Part shown: in pieces, positions 38,280 to 49,970 of the stretch
Numbering within the stretch: position 1 is the stretch's first letter
How the letters are laid out: each line of letters begins with the position of its first letter
Assembly (NCBI RefSeq): GCF_000026985.1
Contig: NC_017390.1
Coordinates: 1,867,456 to 1,931,455 of the forward strand
DNA from: Erwinia pyrifoliae DSM 12163
GTDB taxonomy: Bacteria; Pseudomonadota; Gammaproteobacteria; Enterobacterales; Enterobacteriaceae
DNA: 64,000 nt
Reading direction: 5' to 3'
Notes under the pieces: generated by a model
The model's database searches: none
Told to the model about the DNA's origin: nothing
What the model saw: only the letters and a program-made list of their open reading frames with translations
Made by a program: the position numbers and the translations under genes

Positions 38280-38492
38280 GTAACATTCCTCTGACGATGA
38301 GGTTGTATAGCGAGGGTAGCTTCAGCGAACCCTTGCACAGATTGAATAATGCGAGTTATGCCTGAAATGGCTACCGTGTACAATCCTTTTGGGCGCTGAT
38401 TCATCTTTTGTTAACGGATTGCAGGCGACTCCGGGCCATGACTCAGCTACACTAATCTACTCTCTAACATAATGTAATTTAAGGCGGATTGT

Positions 38493-39542
38493 GTGGATCT
38501 ACTCTCTTATTACGGACTTTTCCTGGCGAAAACCGTCACTGTGGTGGTGGCGATTGCGGCGATCGCGGTCATCGTTACCCAGCTGGCGATGCGCAAGCGC
38601 GCCCACGCCGGGCAGCTTAAACTCACCCGACTGGATGAGAATTATACTAAGATGCAGGACAGGATGCGCCTGGCAAAAATGCAACCCCCACAGCAAAAGC
38701 TGTGGAACAAGGAGCAGAAAAAAAAGGACAAACAAGAGGCAAAATTGGCCAGGCAGCAGGCGAAGTCTGGTCATGCCGTGAGCAAAGGGAAGTCCACGCT
38801 TTATGTTATTGATTTCAAAGGTAGTATGGGTGCCGGGGAAGTCTCCTCGTTGCGCGAAGAGGTTTCTGCGGTGATGGCCGTGGCAGAAAAGGGGGATGAA
38901 GTTCTGCTGCGCCTTGAAAGCCCCGGCGGTGTGGTTCATGGTTATGGTCTGGCGGCATCTCAACTGCAGCGCTTGCGGGACAAAAACATCCCGCTTACGG
39001 TGGCCGTGGACAAAGTTGCCGCCAGTGGGGGTTACATGATGGCCTGCGTGGCGGATCGTATCGTTGCCGCGCCGTTTTCTATTATTGGCTCGATTGGCGT
39101 CGTTGCGCAAATCCCCAATTTCAACCGTCTGCTGAAACGCAATGAAATCGACGTTGAACTGCACACGGCCGGGGAATACAAGCGTACTCTGACGCTGTTC
39201 GGAGAAAACACCGAGCAGGGGCGTGAGAAGTTCCGCGAGGATCTGAATGAAACTCACCAGCTGTTTAAGCAATTTGTGCATCAGATGCGGCCAACGCTTG
39301 ACATTGACAGCGTTGCCACCGGCGAACACTGGTACGGCCAGCAGGCGCTGGAAAAAGGGCTGGTCGATGCCATCGGTACAAGTGACGATCTGATTATTGA
39401 CCATATCGCAAAACATCAGGTCATCGGGGTGCGTTACGCCCGTCGGAAAGGGATGATGGACCGTTTTACCCAGAGCGCCACTCTTAGCCTTGAACGCCTG
39501 CTGCTTCGCATCTGGCAACGCGGCGATAAACCGCTGTTATAG
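38493..39542 (+). CDS. sohB: SohB, inner-membrane S49 peptidase
   Basis: This 349-residue protease-like membrane protein is related to SppA. An N-terminal hydrophobic helix (VTVVVAIAAIAVIVTQLAM) is followed by a highly charged, coiled-coil-like stretch (EQKKKDKQEAKLARQQAK). The S49 domain then has the nucleophile Ser in VAASGGYMMAC and the catalytic Lys in AGEYKRTLTLFGEN. In E. coli extra SohB suppresses a degP mutant. The start is a GTG with AAGGCGG upstream. Confidence 0.94.
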   Translation: MDLLSYYGLFLAKTVTVVVAIAAIAVIVTQLAMRKRAHAGQLKLTRLDENYTKMQDRMRLAKMQPPQQKLWNKEQKKKDKQEAKLARQQAKSGHAVSKGKSTLYVIDFKGSMGAGEVSSLREEVSAVMAVAEKGDEVLLRLESPGGVVHGYGLAASQLQRLRDKNIPLTVAVDKVAASGGYMMACVADRIVAAPFSIIGSIGVVAQIPNFNRLLKRNEIDVELHTAGEYKRTLTLFGENTEQGREKFREDLNETHQLFKQFVHQMRPTLDIDSVATGEHWYGQQALEKGLVDAIGTSDDLIIDHIAKHQVIGVRYARRKGMMDRFTQSATLSLERLLLRIWQRGDKPLL

Positions 39543-40076
39543 CTGTGTATGATGCCCGCATTCGCGGGCGTCAGGGCAGCCGTCAACAGCGCAGCGTGCC
39601 GAAGGGAATGGTCTGCCAGCGACGGGGCGCTATCGGCTTTAAGCGCAACCGGCAGAGTGGAACGGCACCCGTCATACTCATTGAGCACTTCTGAATTGTG
39701 GACTGGCATTCTTCAATAGAATAAATCTGATAAGTTTGCCTTTGCTTGCAAAACGCTTCTCTTTTTTGTCCCTTTTCTGGCGTAAATGGAGCCTTAATGC
39801 TAATTAAGTTGCGTAACAGATTTTATCAGGTAGAGTGTGGGCGTTTCGGGTTCCGGGCGTAAAACAGACTTTACGCTTTGTTAGATATTCGCTTAACAGG
39901 TTGTAAAAAATGCCGTTAATCAACATGTTGTATCAAGGCTTTTCGCACCGGCTTTGATAAAAGGTTAGGCGGGTTGAATTCGTTTTCCCCAAGAGCCTTA
40001 TATCGCCACTGCGCTGCGAGTCTTCAGGATGACGGCATAAATTACTCTCGGATGTTTTAATCAGGTAAAGGTAACT
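39543..40076. other. sohB-topA intergenic region
   Basis: This 534-bp spacer has no credible gene; yciN, found here in E. coli, is missing. A short GC hairpin (GCCCGC-ATTC-GCGGGC, 39554-39569) just after sohB may end its transcript. The A+T-rich right half should carry the topA promoters, which in E. coli are several and supercoiling-sensitive. Confidence 0.45.
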
Positions 40077-42674
40077 ATGGGAAAAGCTCTCGTAATAGTT
40101 GAGTCCCCGGCAAAAGCCAAAACGATCAATAAATATCTCGGTAATGACTACGTGGTGAAATCCAGTGTGGGTCATATTCGCGATTTGCCGACAAGTGGAT
40201 CAACAGTTAAAAAGAGCGCTGACTCTACAACCAGTAAAACCACCAAAAAGGTCAAAAAAGACGAGAAGACGGCGTTAGTCAACCGTATGGGCGTCGACCC
40301 TTTCCACGGCTGGGAAGCGAATTATCAGATCCTGCCCGGCAAAGAAAAAGTGGTTGCTGAACTGAAAGCGCTGGCGGAAAAAGCCGACCACATCTATCTC
40401 GCAACCGACCTTGACCGCGAAGGGGAAGCCATCGCCTGGCACCTGCGGGAAGTGATCGGCGGTGACGAATCGCGCTACAGCCGCGTGGTGTTTAATGAAA
40501 TCACCAAGAATGCCATTCGTCAGGCTTTTGACAGGCCGGGCGAACTGAATATCGACCGTGTCAATGCTCAGCAGGCGCGGCGTTTTATGGACCGTGTGGT
40601 GGGCTATATGGTCTCACCACTGCTGTGGAAAAAAGTCGCGCGCGGGTTGTCCGCCGGGCGTGTCCAGTCGGTTGCGGTGCGTCTGGTTGTCGATCGCGAA
40701 CGTGAAATTAAAGCTTTCGTGCCAGAAGAGTACTGGGAGCTGAATGCCGATTTGACCACGCCAAAAGGCGTCGATTTGCCGATGCAGGTTACTCATCAGC
40801 ACGATAAACCTTTCCGGCCAATCAATCGTGAGCAGACTTATGCCGCAGTCAGCCTGCTGGAAAAAGCGCGCTATGTGGTGGTCGATCGTGAAGATAAACC
40901 AACCGGCAGTAAGCCTGGCGCACCGTTTATCACTTCGACATTGCAACAGGCCGCCAGTACACGCCTCGGTTTTGGCGTGAAAAAAACCATGATGATGGCC
41001 CAGCGTTTGTACGAGGCCGGGCACATTACCTACATGCGTACCGACTCCACTAACCTGAGTCAGGATGCGCTCAGCATGGTGCGCGGTTATGTCGAGGAGG
41101 AGTTCGGGGCGAAATATCTGCCGAAAACCGCCAACCTTTACAGCAGTAAAGAGAATTCACAGGAAGCGCACGAAGCCATTCGCCCGTCGGATGTGAAAGT
41201 GCAGTCTGAGCAGCTGAAAGATATGGACGCAGATGCGCAGAAGCTGTACCAGCTGATTTGGCGTCAGTTCGTCGCCTGCCAGATGGTGCCTGCGCAATTC
41301 GATTCCACCACCCTGACCGTGGAAGCTGCGGATTTCAAACTCAAGGCGAAGGGACGTACGCTGCGGTTTGATGGCTGGACGCGAGTCATGCCGGCACTGC
41401 GTAAAGGTGACGACGACCGTACCTTGCCAGCGGTGGAAGTCGGCAGCGAGTTGAGCCTGCAACAGTTGCTGCCAGGTCAGCACTTTACCAAACCGCCAGC
41501 CCGTTTCAGTGAAGCCTCGCTGGTGCGCGAGCTGGAAAAACGGGGTATTGGTCGTCCATCTACCTATGCATCAATCATCTCGACCATTCAGGATCGCGGC
41601 TACGTGAAAGTGGAAAGCCGTCGATTCTACGCTGAAAAAATGGGGGAGATCGTTACCGACCGCCTTGAAGAGAACTTCCGTGAGCTGATGAATTATGACT
41701 TCACCGCGCACATGGAAGACAATCTGGACAAGGTGGCGAATAACGAAGCGCAGTGGAAAGCGGTGCTTGATCAGTTCTTCGGTGATTTTAGCCAGCAGCT
41801 GGAGCAGGCAGAGAAAGATCCGGAAGAGGGCGGCATGCAGCCTAACCAAATGGTACTGACGTCCATTGAGTGCCCGACCTGCAGCCGGCAAATGGGCATA
41901 CGTACCGCCAGCACCGGCGTGTTCCTTGGCTGTTCCGGCTATGCCCTCTCGCCGAAGGAGCGCTGTAAACAGACCATCAACCTGATCCCTGAGAATGAAG
42001 TACTTAATATTCTTGAAGGTGATGATGCGGAAACAAACGCGCTGCGCGCGCGTCGTCGCTGCGGTAAATGTGGCACGGCGATGGACAGTTACCTGATCGA
42101 TAACCAGCGTAAACTGCACGTCTGTGGTAATAACCCGGAATGCGATGGCTACGACATTGAACAGGGTGAGTTCCGCATCAAAGGTTATGACGGGCCGGTT
42201 GTTGAATGTGAGAAGTGCGGTTCAGAAATGCACCTTAAAATGGGGCGTTTCGGCAAGTACATGGCCTGCACCAACGACGACTGTAAGAACACGCGTAAAA
42301 TTCTGCGCAACGGGGATGTCGCGCCACCGAAAGAAGATCCAGTACCGCTCCCGGAACTTCCTTGTGAAAAGTCAGACGCTTACTTTGTTCTGCGTGACGG
42401 TGCTGCCGGTGTGTTCCTCGCGGCAAATACCTTCCCTAAATCGCGTGAAACCCGCGCGCCGCAGGTAGAAGAGCTGCAGCGCTTCCGCGACCGTCTGCCA
42501 GAAAAGTTACGCTATCTGGCAGATGCACCCGCTAAGGACGCGGATGGCAATAAGGCGGTCGTGCGCTTCAGTCGCAAAACCAAACAGCAGTATGTCAGTA
42601 CCGAAAAAGACGGCAAGGCTAGCGGCTGGTCCGCTTTCTATGTTGATGGTAAATGGGAAGTCACAAAAAAATAG
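40077..42674 (+). CDS. topA: DNA topoisomerase I
   Basis: TopA relaxes negative supercoils. The 865-residue protein starts with the TOPRIM domain ([21 protein letters not shown], later [17 protein letters not shown]), and the catalytic tyrosine is Tyr319 in [11 protein letters not shown]. Three C-terminal Cys4 zinc ribbons follow ([28 protein letters not shown]), then the basic tail. Length equals the E. coli enzyme. A terminator follows. Confidence 0.97.
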   Translation: MGKALVIVESPAKAKTINKYLGNDYVVKSSVGHIRDLPTSGSTVKKSADSTTSKTTKKVKKDEKTALVNRMGVDPFHGWEANYQILPGKEKVVAELKALAEKADHIYLATDLDREGEAIAWHLREVIGGDESRYSRVVFNEITKNAIRQAFDRPGELNIDRVNAQQARRFMDRVVGYMVSPLLWKKVARGLSAGRVQSVAVRLVVDREREIKAFVPEEYWELNADLTTPKGVDLPMQVTHQHDKPFRPINREQTYAAVSLLEKARYVVVDREDKPTGSKPGAPFITSTLQQAASTRLGFGVKKTMMMAQRLYEAGHITYMRTDSTNLSQDALSMVRGYVEEEFGAKYLPKTANLYSSKENSQEAHEAIRPSDVKVQSEQLKDMDADAQKLYQLIWRQFVACQMVPAQFDSTTLTVEAADFKLKAKGRTLRFDGWTRVMPALRKGDDDRTLPAVEVGSELSLQQLLPGQHFTKPPARFSEASLVRELEKRGIGRPSTYASIISTIQDRGYVKVESRRFYAEKMGEIVTDRLEENFRELMNYDFTAHMEDNLDKVANNEAQWKAVLDQFFGDFSQQLEQAEKDPEEGGMQPNQMVLTSIECPTCSRQMGIRTASTGVFLGCSGYALSPKERCKQTINLIPENEVLNILEGDDAETNALRARRRCGKCGTAMDSYLIDNQRKLHVCGNNPECDGYDIEQGEFRIKGYDGPVVECEKCGSEMHLKMGRFGKYMACTNDDCKNTRKILRNGDVAPPKEDPVPLPELPCEKSDAYFVLRDGAAGVFLAANTFPKSRETRAPQVEELQRFRDRLPEKLRYLADAPAKDADGNKAVVRFSRKTKQQYVSTEKDGKASGWSAFYVDGKWEVTKK

Positions 42675-42690
42675 TTACACTTATTTCCGT

Positions 42691-42726
42691 CGTGGGCAGT
42701 CCAGAAATGGGCTGCCCGTCTTTTTC
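42691..42726 (+). terminator. topA terminator
   Basis: GGGCAG pairs with CTGCCC across a 12-base loop and is followed by GTCTTTTTCC, about 20 bp after the topA stop. Confidence 0.6.
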
Positions 42727-42765
42727 CTGTTCTCTCCAGCTTTCCCCGGGCGATGCTATACATAT

Positions 42766-42786
42766 CCGCTATATTTGATATAGTGG
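42766..42786 (+). promoter_or_regulatory. inverted repeat in the cysB promoter region
   Basis: An inverted repeat, CCGCTATA-TTTGA-TATAGTGG with one mismatch, lies about 100 bp upstream of cysB. E. coli cysB represses itself, so this may be a CysB operator, though CysB sites are poorly conserved and the assignment is a guess. Confidence 0.3.
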
Positions 42787-42792
42787 TTATAG

Positions 42793-43860
<1,068 letters not shown>

Positions 43861-43888
43861 AGACCTTACTATAAGCAATGTTATTATC

Positions 43889-43908
43889 GGGCCTGGTCAG
43901 GCCCTTTT
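43889..43908 (+). terminator. cysB terminator
   Basis: GGGCCT pairs with AGGCCC around a 4-base loop and is followed by TTTT, about 30 bp after the cysB stop. Confidence 0.75.
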
Positions 43909-44338
43909 CTGACAGGCGTTACCTGTTAATTTAATCGCCAATATCCCGCCAATAATTTGTCTTAAAGGAAAGATAGCCCACGCCTTACTTCATGGTTATT
44001 TATTAAATGAGAAACAGTACACACTTTTCGATGCCTCATTTTGCTAACGGGCAGCGGCGCTCATATACTTTCTTAAGCCGGTAAGTACTTACAACTCATG
44101 GATTATCATCTTGTTGTTCGGTTTTTCACGGCAGTGAAGTGTTTCTTTCTGCACTGGTTTTTTGACAAATGAGAATCACTTTCAATCAGTTGATGAAAAT
44201 ATCGCGATGAATTTTCTTTACCTTAAATAAATCTGATTGACGTTTGTTAATTAAATATCACTGGATTTTACGCCACTAAATGTTTAGGATTAATCTTGAT
44301 TGATCCAAGCAATCTTTTATGAGGTGATGATTAATATT
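43909..44338. other. cysB-ymiA intergenic region
   Basis: A 430-bp A+T-rich spacer. No credible gene was found; it should hold the ymiA-yciX promoter. Confidence 0.4.
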
Positions 44339-44497
44339 ATGGCTACAAGAGTCTCCGTCCAACCCGATTTCGGGAGGAAAACCGTTACCGCTAAGCGTTC
44401 AGGCAATCTGAAACGCAAAGCCTGGATGGCCGTATTTGCTGGCTGTGCACTCTTCTGGGCAGCTGCCGCTTTGTCTGTCTGGCATATTTGGGGGTAA
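44339..44497 (+). CDS. ymiA: YmiA family small membrane protein
   Basis: This protein of about 52 residues has a basic N-terminal half (SGNLKRKAWM) and one C-terminal membrane helix (AVFAGCALFWAAAALSVWHIWG). The pattern LKRKAW..VF.G.ALFW...L..W..WG matches E. coli YmiA. The ATG at 44339 was chosen; GAGG at 44321 would better suit a start at 44327, so the first residues are uncertain. The next gene, yciX, begins 2 bp later, as in E. coli. Function unknown. Confidence 0.75.
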   Translation: MATRVSVQPDFGRKTVTAKRSGNLKRKAWMAVFAGCALFWAAAALSVWHIWG

Positions 44498-44499
44498 CT

Positions 44500-44679
44500 A
44501 TGTATGCAGCTCTGGTTAAACGCCAGGTTTGGGAAGTGAGTATGACCCATGAAGGTTTTTGCAAAACCGTTGAGCGGAATAATAACGAGGCTCAGTTAAA
44601 GGTTCCTTCATCGTGGGATCTGAACAAATTACAGCGTGGCTTCATAGAGTCAATGTTTGAAGACAAAAACCTAAAATAA
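44500..44679 (+). CDS. yciX: YciX-like small protein
   Basis: This 59-residue soluble protein (MYAALVKRQVWEVSMTHEGF, FCKTVERNNNEAQLKVPSSW, LNKLQRGFIESMFED) starts at an ATG preceded by GGGGGT. It directly follows ymiA and precedes acnA, the place of yciX in E. coli. The name rests on position and my recollection of the family; function unknown. Confidence 0.6.
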   Translation: MYAALVKRQVWEVSMTHEGFCKTVERNNNEAQLKVPSSWDLNKLQRGFIESMFEDKNLK

Positions 44680-45156
44680 GTCAGTACGTGATAATTTCCT
44701 TCGTAACCAGGTGAATAAAAATTTACAAACTGTTAATGAATATCCATTGCCGGGAAAATTTGCCACTCATTCCGTCAATTCATAGTGACTCAGCAGCGTT
44801 CAGGCAGGGGATTAAATATAGCCTCTCCGCAAAGCGGCAGCTTTAAACGAATGAGAAATTGACTTAACGCAAATCAAAAGGTCATGCGACTAAAGACTTC
44901 AGTTATGTCAGCGACCGGTGTGCAATGGCTTGGCAGTAAAGTTCAAAAAATAAAGTCAAGATGACAGCTCAGACAAATAAATATTAACGCCTCGCTAATT
45001 CGGTTAGCGAGGCGTTTTTTTACCTTTTATATTTTTATGTTTCAGCATTTCTCAGATGATGTTACTGGCAAATGTGGTTACCTGCTTGTGCTATGTTTAA
45101 AGCTAACCCTGTATTTCCTATGGTTATGATAAACAGATAACAACAACGGAGAAGCC
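44680..45156. other. yciX-acnA intergenic region
   Basis: A 477-bp A+T-rich interval with no gene seen. Apart from a strong terminator at 44986-45023, it must contain the acnA promoter. Confidence 0.45.
44986..45023 (+). terminator. strong intrinsic terminator upstream of acnA
   Basis: AACGCCTCGCTAA pairs perfectly with TTAGCGAGGCGTT around TTCGG and is followed by a long T-run. It lies 307 bp after yciX, so it may end a long ymiA-yciX 3' UTR or an unrecognised short transcript. Confidence 0.85.
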
Positions 45157-47838
45157 ATGTCGACAACCCTGCGCCAACTCAGTCAGCACGTCCTGAACCT
45201 AAACCACAAGCGCTATCACTATTTTAGTCTTACCCGAGCGGCCGCTGAACTCGGCGATATCTCTCGTCTGCCAAAATCAATGAAGGTACTTATGGAGAAC
45301 CTGCTGCGCTGGCAGGATGAAGACTCCGTGACCACAGAGGATATTCACGCCCTGGCGGGGTGGCTTAAACACGCCCACGCGGAGCGGGAAATTGCTTACC
45401 GGCCGGCCAGGGTGCTGATGCAAGACTTTACCGGCGTTCCGGCGGTTGTGGATCTGGCTGCCATGCGCGAAGCGGTTAAGCGTCTTGGCGGTGATGTGGC
45501 AAAAGTGAACCCGTTATCACCCGTCGATCTGGTGATCGACCATTCTGTGACGGTCGATGATTATGGTAATGATGATGCTTTCGCAGAGAATGTGCGCCTT
45601 GAAATGGAACGCAACCACGAACGTTATGTCTTCCTTCATTGGGGGCAGAAAGCCTTCAACCGTTTTAGCGTCGTTCCGCCGGGCACCGGGATCTGCCATC
45701 AGGTTAATTTGGAATATCTTGGCCAGGCCGTCTGGCATGAGCCTGATGGTGACAGGGAGATTGCCTGGCCTGATACGCTGGTCGGAACTGATTCACATAC
45801 CACGATGATCAATGCGCTCGGCGTGCTGGGCTGGGGCGTTGGGGGCATTGAAGCGGAAGCTGCCATGCTGGGGCAGCCGGTATCTATGCTAATCCCAGAT
45901 GTAGTAGGTTTCAAACTGACGGGCAAACTGCAGGCCGGGATCACCGCGACTGACCTGGTGCTTACGGTAACCCAAATGCTGCGTCAGCACGGTGTGGTCG
46001 GTAAATTTGTTGAGTTCTATGGTGATGGCCTGGATGATTTACCGCTGGCCGATCGTGCCACCATCGCCAATATGGCGCCTGAATATGGCGCGACCTGCGG
46101 TTTCTTCCCTGTCGATGATGTCACATTGGGCTATATGAAACTCACCGGGCGCAGTCAGGAGCAGGTGGCGCTGGTCGAAGCTTATGCCAAAGCGCAAGGC
46201 TTATGGCGATGCAGCGGTGATGAACCGGTGTTTACCAGCACGCTGGCTCTGGATATGAACAGCGTAGAGTCGAGCGTTGCCGGGCCGAAGCGGCCACAGG
46301 ATCGCGTATCGCTGAGAGATGTCCCTGCTGCATTCCGTGCCAGCAACGAATTGGAAATTCATCGCGCACTAAAACAGCACCATGCGGTTAGCTGCCGCGA
46401 TAGTAGCTCCGGGCAGCAGTATCAACTGGAAGATGGAGCCGTAGTCATTGCCGCGATTACCTCCTGCACCAATACCTCGAACCCCAGCGTGATGATGGCT
46501 GCCGGACTGCTGGCAAAAAAAGCCGTTATGCTGGGACTGAAGCCTAAACCCTGGGTAAAGGCTTCGCTGGCACCGGGATCCAAGGTGGTGTCCGACTATC
46601 TTGCCAGCGCCCGACTGACTCCTTACCTGGATAAACTCGGCTTTAACCTGGTGGGTTATGGCTGTACCACCTGCATTGGTAACTCTGGCCCGTTGCCTGA
46701 TGAAATTGAAAAGGCGATCGGGCAGGGGGATCTGACGGTGGGTGCCGTGCTTTCAGGTAATCGTAATTTCGAAGGTCGCATCCATCCGTTGGTTAAAACG
46801 AACTGGCTAGCCTCGCCACCGCTGGTGGTGGCTTACGCGCTGGCTGGAAACATGACGCTCAATCTGCAGAGTGACCCCATTGGCGAGGATATTAACGGTA
46901 ACGCAGTGTATCTCAGAGATATCTGGCCGAGTCCAACAGAAATTGCCGAGGCGGTACAATTGGTCTCTACCGCCATGTTCCACAAAGAGTATGCCGAGGT
47001 GTTTGCAGGCACGCCGGAATGGCAGCAAATTGAAGTAAGTGAGGCGGCCACCTACGACTGGGATGGCAGCTCGACCTATATTCGCCTTTCGCCCTTCTTT
47101 GATGGGATGGGTAAGGAACCGCAACCTGTGCAGGACATCCATAGAGCGCGTATTCTGGCGATGCTCGGTGATTCTGTCACTACCGATCATATCTCGCCAG
47201 CCGGTAGCATTAAGGCGGATAGTCCGGCAGGGCGCTATTTACTGGAACGCGGCGTTGAACGGGCCGACTTCAACTCTTATGGTTCAAGGCGCGGTAATTA
47301 TGAAGTGATGATGCGCGGAACCTTTGCCAATGTCAGGATCCGCAATGAAATGGTTTCCGGAGTGGAAGGGGGGATGACGCGTTACATTCCCGGCAACGAG
47401 CAGATGGCGATTTACGATGCGGCGATGCGCTATCAGCAGGCCGGCATTCCGCTGGCGATCATTGCAGGCAAAGAGTATGGTTCCGGGTCAAGCCGTGACT
47501 GGGCAGCAAAAGGACCTCGGCTACAAGGAGTACGGGTGGTTATCGCCGAATCATTTGAGCGCATTCACCGTTCTAATCTGATCGGCATGGGGATTCTGCC
47601 CCTGGAATTCCCGCAGGGTGTGACGCGTAAAACCCTGCAACTCACCGGAGATGAACAAATTGATGTGGTTGATCTTCAGCAGCTGCAACCCGGCGGCACG
47701 GTCACCGTGACACTGACCAGAGGGGATGGTAGTCAAGAGGTGCTGGCCGCACGCTGCCGGATAGATACCGGCAATGAGCTAACCTATTACAAAAACGATG
47801 GCATTCTGCATTATGTGATCCGTAATATGCTGAAATAA
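45157..47838 (+). CDS. acnA: aconitate hydratase A
   Basis: AcnA interconverts citrate and isocitrate; in E. coli it is the stress-stable aconitase. The 893-residue protein starts [22 protein letters not shown] and has the 4Fe-4S ligands in [10 protein letters not shown] and [12 protein letters not shown]. The substrate-binding [21 protein letters not shown] and C-terminal swivel domain ([17 protein letters not shown]) are present. It is a single gene facing ribA. Confidence 0.97.
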   Translation: MSTTLRQLSQHVLNLNHKRYHYFSLTRAAAELGDISRLPKSMKVLMENLLRWQDEDSVTTEDIHALAGWLKHAHAEREIAYRPARVLMQDFTGVPAVVDLAAMREAVKRLGGDVAKVNPLSPVDLVIDHSVTVDDYGNDDAFAENVRLEMERNHERYVFLHWGQKAFNRFSVVPPGTGICHQVNLEYLGQAVWHEPDGDREIAWPDTLVGTDSHTTMINALGVLGWGVGGIEAEAAMLGQPVSMLIPDVVGFKLTGKLQAGITATDLVLTVTQMLRQHGVVGKFVEFYGDGLDDLPLADRATIANMAPEYGATCGFFPVDDVTLGYMKLTGRSQEQVALVEAYAKAQGLWRCSGDEPVFTSTLALDMNSVESSVAGPKRPQDRVSLRDVPAAFRASNELEIHRALKQHHAVSCRDSSSGQQYQLEDGAVVIAAITSCTNTSNPSVMMAAGLLAKKAVMLGLKPKPWVKASLAPGSKVVSDYLASARLTPYLDKLGFNLVGYGCTTCIGNSGPLPDEIEKAIGQGDLTVGAVLSGNRNFEGRIHPLVKTNWLASPPLVVAYALAGNMTLNLQSDPIGEDINGNAVYLRDIWPSPTEIAEAVQLVSTAMFHKEYAEVFAGTPEWQQIEVSEAATYDWDGSSTYIRLSPFFDGMGKEPQPVQDIHRARILAMLGDSVTTDHISPAGSIKADSPAGRYLLERGVERADFNSYGSRRGNYEVMMRGTFANVRIRNEMVSGVEGGMTRYIPGNEQMAIYDAAMRYQQAGIPLAIIAGKEYGSGSSRDWAAKGPRLQGVRVVIAESFERIHRSNLIGMGILPLEFPQGVTRKTLQLTGDEQIDVVDLQQLQPGGTVTVTLTRGDGSQEVLAARCRIDTGNELTYYKNDGILHYVIRNMLK

Positions 47839-47854
47839 AACCAGCCATATTTAT

Positions 47855-47889
47855 ACGCTGCAGGCGGTGTGAACGTTATCCTGCAGCGT
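47855..47889. terminator. hairpin between convergent acnA and ribA
   Basis: ACGCTGCAGG pairs with CCTGCAGCGT across a 15-base loop. It lacks a strong T-run on either strand. It probably ends acnA, and perhaps ribA. Confidence 0.45.
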
Positions 47890-47898
47890 TCCGGCAAG

Positions 47899-48489
47899 CT
47901 ATTTCGACAGCAGGTGCCCAAGCTTCGCCGCCTTGGTATCGAGATAATGCGTATTGCTGGGGTTGCGTCCAACAATCAGCGGTACACGCTCTACAATATT
48001 GATCCCGGCTTCGCTTAGGATCTCAACCTTATGCGGGTTATTCGTCAGCAGTCGAACTTCATTCACGCCCAGCAGTTTGAACATATCCGCACATATAGTG
48101 AAATCACGCTCATCGGCGGCAAAGCCCAACTGATGATTTGCTTCTACCGTATCATAGCCTTTATCCTGCAACGCATACGCCCGGATTTTGTTTAGCAGGC
48201 CGATATTGCGCCCCTCCTGACGATGATAAAGCAGGATCCCTCGCCCTTGTTCAGCAATCTGGGTCAGCGCCGCATCCAGCTGGAAACCGCAGTCACAGCG
48301 CAGGCTGAACAAAGCATCACCGGTAAGACATTCTGAATGAACGCGAGACAGTACCGGTTCACCGCCTGAAATATCGCCATAAACCAGTGCAAGATGATCG
48401 TGCCCGGTTGCCAGTTCTTCAAAACCAACCATAAGGAAATCGCCCCGGGGCGTGGGCAAGTTGGCTTCAGCCACCCGTTTAAGCTGCAT
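47899..48489 (-). CDS. ribA: GTP cyclohydrolase II
   Basis: RibA performs the first step of riboflavin synthesis from GTP. The 196-residue protein has the zinc cysteines C54, C65 and C67 in [20 protein letters not shown], the catalytic [11 protein letters not shown] loop and GHLL at the end. The start at 48489 gives the E. coli length. An upstream in-frame ATG would add 31 residues that do not match the family. Confidence 0.96.
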   Translation of the reverse strand: MQLKRVAEANLPTPRGDFLMVGFEELATGHDHLALVYGDISGGEPVLSRVHSECLTGDALFSLRCDCGFQLDAALTQIAEQGRGILLYHRQEGRNIGLLNKIRAYALQDKGYDTVEANHQLGFAADERDFTICADMFKLLGVNEVRLLTNNPHKVEILSEAGINIVERVPLIVGRNPSNTHYLDTKAAKLGHLLSK

Positions 48490-48715
48490 GTCAATCTCCA
48501 AAAACGTCAGGTGTTGCGCGAGCGCAAGATGGTGTTCTGTCAGTTGTCTGACGCAAACGATGTTACTATTTTGCCACAACACATAGAGAGGCAGTTAATA
48601 CCTTAGAGCGATTGTTGTATTACGGCAAAAATATCATCACAAATGCATGTATATTATTAATTTCAAATATCTTTTTATAGCGATGTCGTTTATCGACGCT
48701 TGACAAGGAACAAAA

Positions 48716-49480
48716 ATGACCGAAATCCTTAAACGCACAACTTTGGCTACGTTGTTGTTACTGCTGATGCCGCTGGCCGTCATGCTGTCGGGCTGGCGAT
48801 GGCAGCCAGTGGAAATGGAATGGGGTCACAAAATTATGTTCTGGTTTACTGAAACCGTCACCAGCCCGTGGGGAGTATTGACCAGCGCTTTTCTCTGCGG
48901 CTGGTTTCTTTGGTGTTTGCGCCTGCGCCTGAAGCCTGCATTAATCTTAGTGGCGATCGTCACCGTAACCCTGTTAACCGGGCAACACGTTAAAAGCATG
49001 ATTAAGGGTCATGTCCAGGAACCCCGGCCATATGTGATGTGGCTGGCAGAAAAACAGGCTATAGATCAGCAACAATTTTATGCCCACAAACGTGCCGAAC
49101 GCAGTGAAATAGTGCGCGCGGCAGTAGCAAACGATAGCCTAATCCCGGTTTGGTTAAAGCAGCACTGGGCGTTTGAAACCGGATTTGCATTTCCTTCAGG
49201 TCACACTATGTTTGCTGCTACCTGGGCATTACTGGGTGCGGCGTTACTTTGGCCGCGCCGTCGCTATACCAGTGTGATTATACTGATGGGCTGGGCAACA
49301 GCAGTGATGGCAAGCCGACTGCTACTGGGCATGCACTGGCCTCGCGATCTTATCGTATCCACGCTGCTGAGTGGGTTATTGGTTACGCTGGCAACCTGGG
49401 TGGCACAACATCTGTGTGGTCCGCTTTCCCTGCAGCCGGGGGAAAGCCAGGCCAAACAGCAGGATAAGACGGGTAACTGA
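48716..49480 (+). CDS. pgpB: phosphatidylglycerophosphatase B
   Basis: PgpB dephosphorylates phosphatidylglycerol phosphate and undecaprenyl pyrophosphate at the inner membrane. The 254-residue protein has about six hydrophobic helices and the three PAP2 motifs: KGHVQEPRP, PSGH, and SRLLLGMHWPRD. It is divergent from ribA with a 226-bp spacer that must hold both promoters. AAGGAA lies before the ATG. Confidence 0.95.
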   Translation: MTEILKRTTLATLLLLLMPLAVMLSGWRWQPVEMEWGHKIMFWFTETVTSPWGVLTSAFLCGWFLWCLRLRLKPALILVAIVTVTLLTGQHVKSMIKGHVQEPRPYVMWLAEKQAIDQQQFYAHKRAERSEIVRAAVANDSLIPVWLKQHWAFETGFAFPSGHTMFAATWALLGAALLWPRRRYTSVIILMGWATAVMASRLLLGMHWPRDLIVSTLLSGLLVTLATWVAQHLCGPLSLQPGESQAKQQDKTGN

Positions 49481-49655
49481 TTGAAAAGCCGTTTTACGGT
49501 CCCATATCAAATGCTTGTCATGGTGCTAAGCTGTTACTGGCATTGTAGTCGGCGGGATTGAGAAACGGAGCAGCAGCTGACGAAAATCGAGGCAAGCATC
49601 TGGCCTGTTTTTTTGGCATAATTCATCTGGTTAACTCCAGCTTAAGGGATGAACA

Positions 49656-49967
49656 GTGAAATATTTGCTTATTTTTTTAGTGGTTTTGGTGATTTTCGTC
49701 ATTTCCGTCACCCTCGGCGCTCATAACGATCAGGTGGTGACATTTAACTATCTGCTGGCGCAGGGTGAATTCAGCATCTCGACGTTACTGGCTTCAATAT
49801 TTGCTGCTGGTTTTTTGCTAGGCTGGGCTATCTGCGGATTGTTCTGGCTGCGTGTGCGTGTCTCTCTGGCCCACGCGCAACGTAAAGTAAAGCGTTTACA
49901 GCACCAGCTGGGACAGACTGGCGACACTGTGACAACGTCACAGCATGCTGTCATTAAGGAACAATAA
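49656..49967 (+). CDS. lapA: LapA, small membrane protein of LPS control
   Basis: LapA (YciS) works with LapB in regulating LPS synthesis. The 103-residue protein has two N-terminal membrane helices (LLIFLVVLVIFVISVTLGA and LLASIFAAGFLLGWAICGLFWL) and a basic, coiled C-terminal segment (RVSLAHAQRKVKRLQHQLG). The start is a GTG with AAGGGA upstream. It lies 3 bp before lapB. Confidence 0.93.
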   Translation: MKYLLIFLVVLVIFVISVTLGAHNDQVVTFNYLLAQGEFSISTLLASIFAAGFLLGWAICGLFWLRVRVSLAHAQRKVKRLQHQLGQTGDTVTTSQHAVIKEQ

Positions 49968-49970
49968 TTT

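Noticed and set aside
38499..39518. 339-codon minus-strand frame opposite sohB
   Set aside because: Antisense shadow of a clearly recognised gene.
39933..40175. 80-codon minus-strand frame at the start of topA, considered as yciN
   Set aside because: It does not resemble YciN and overlaps the topA start.
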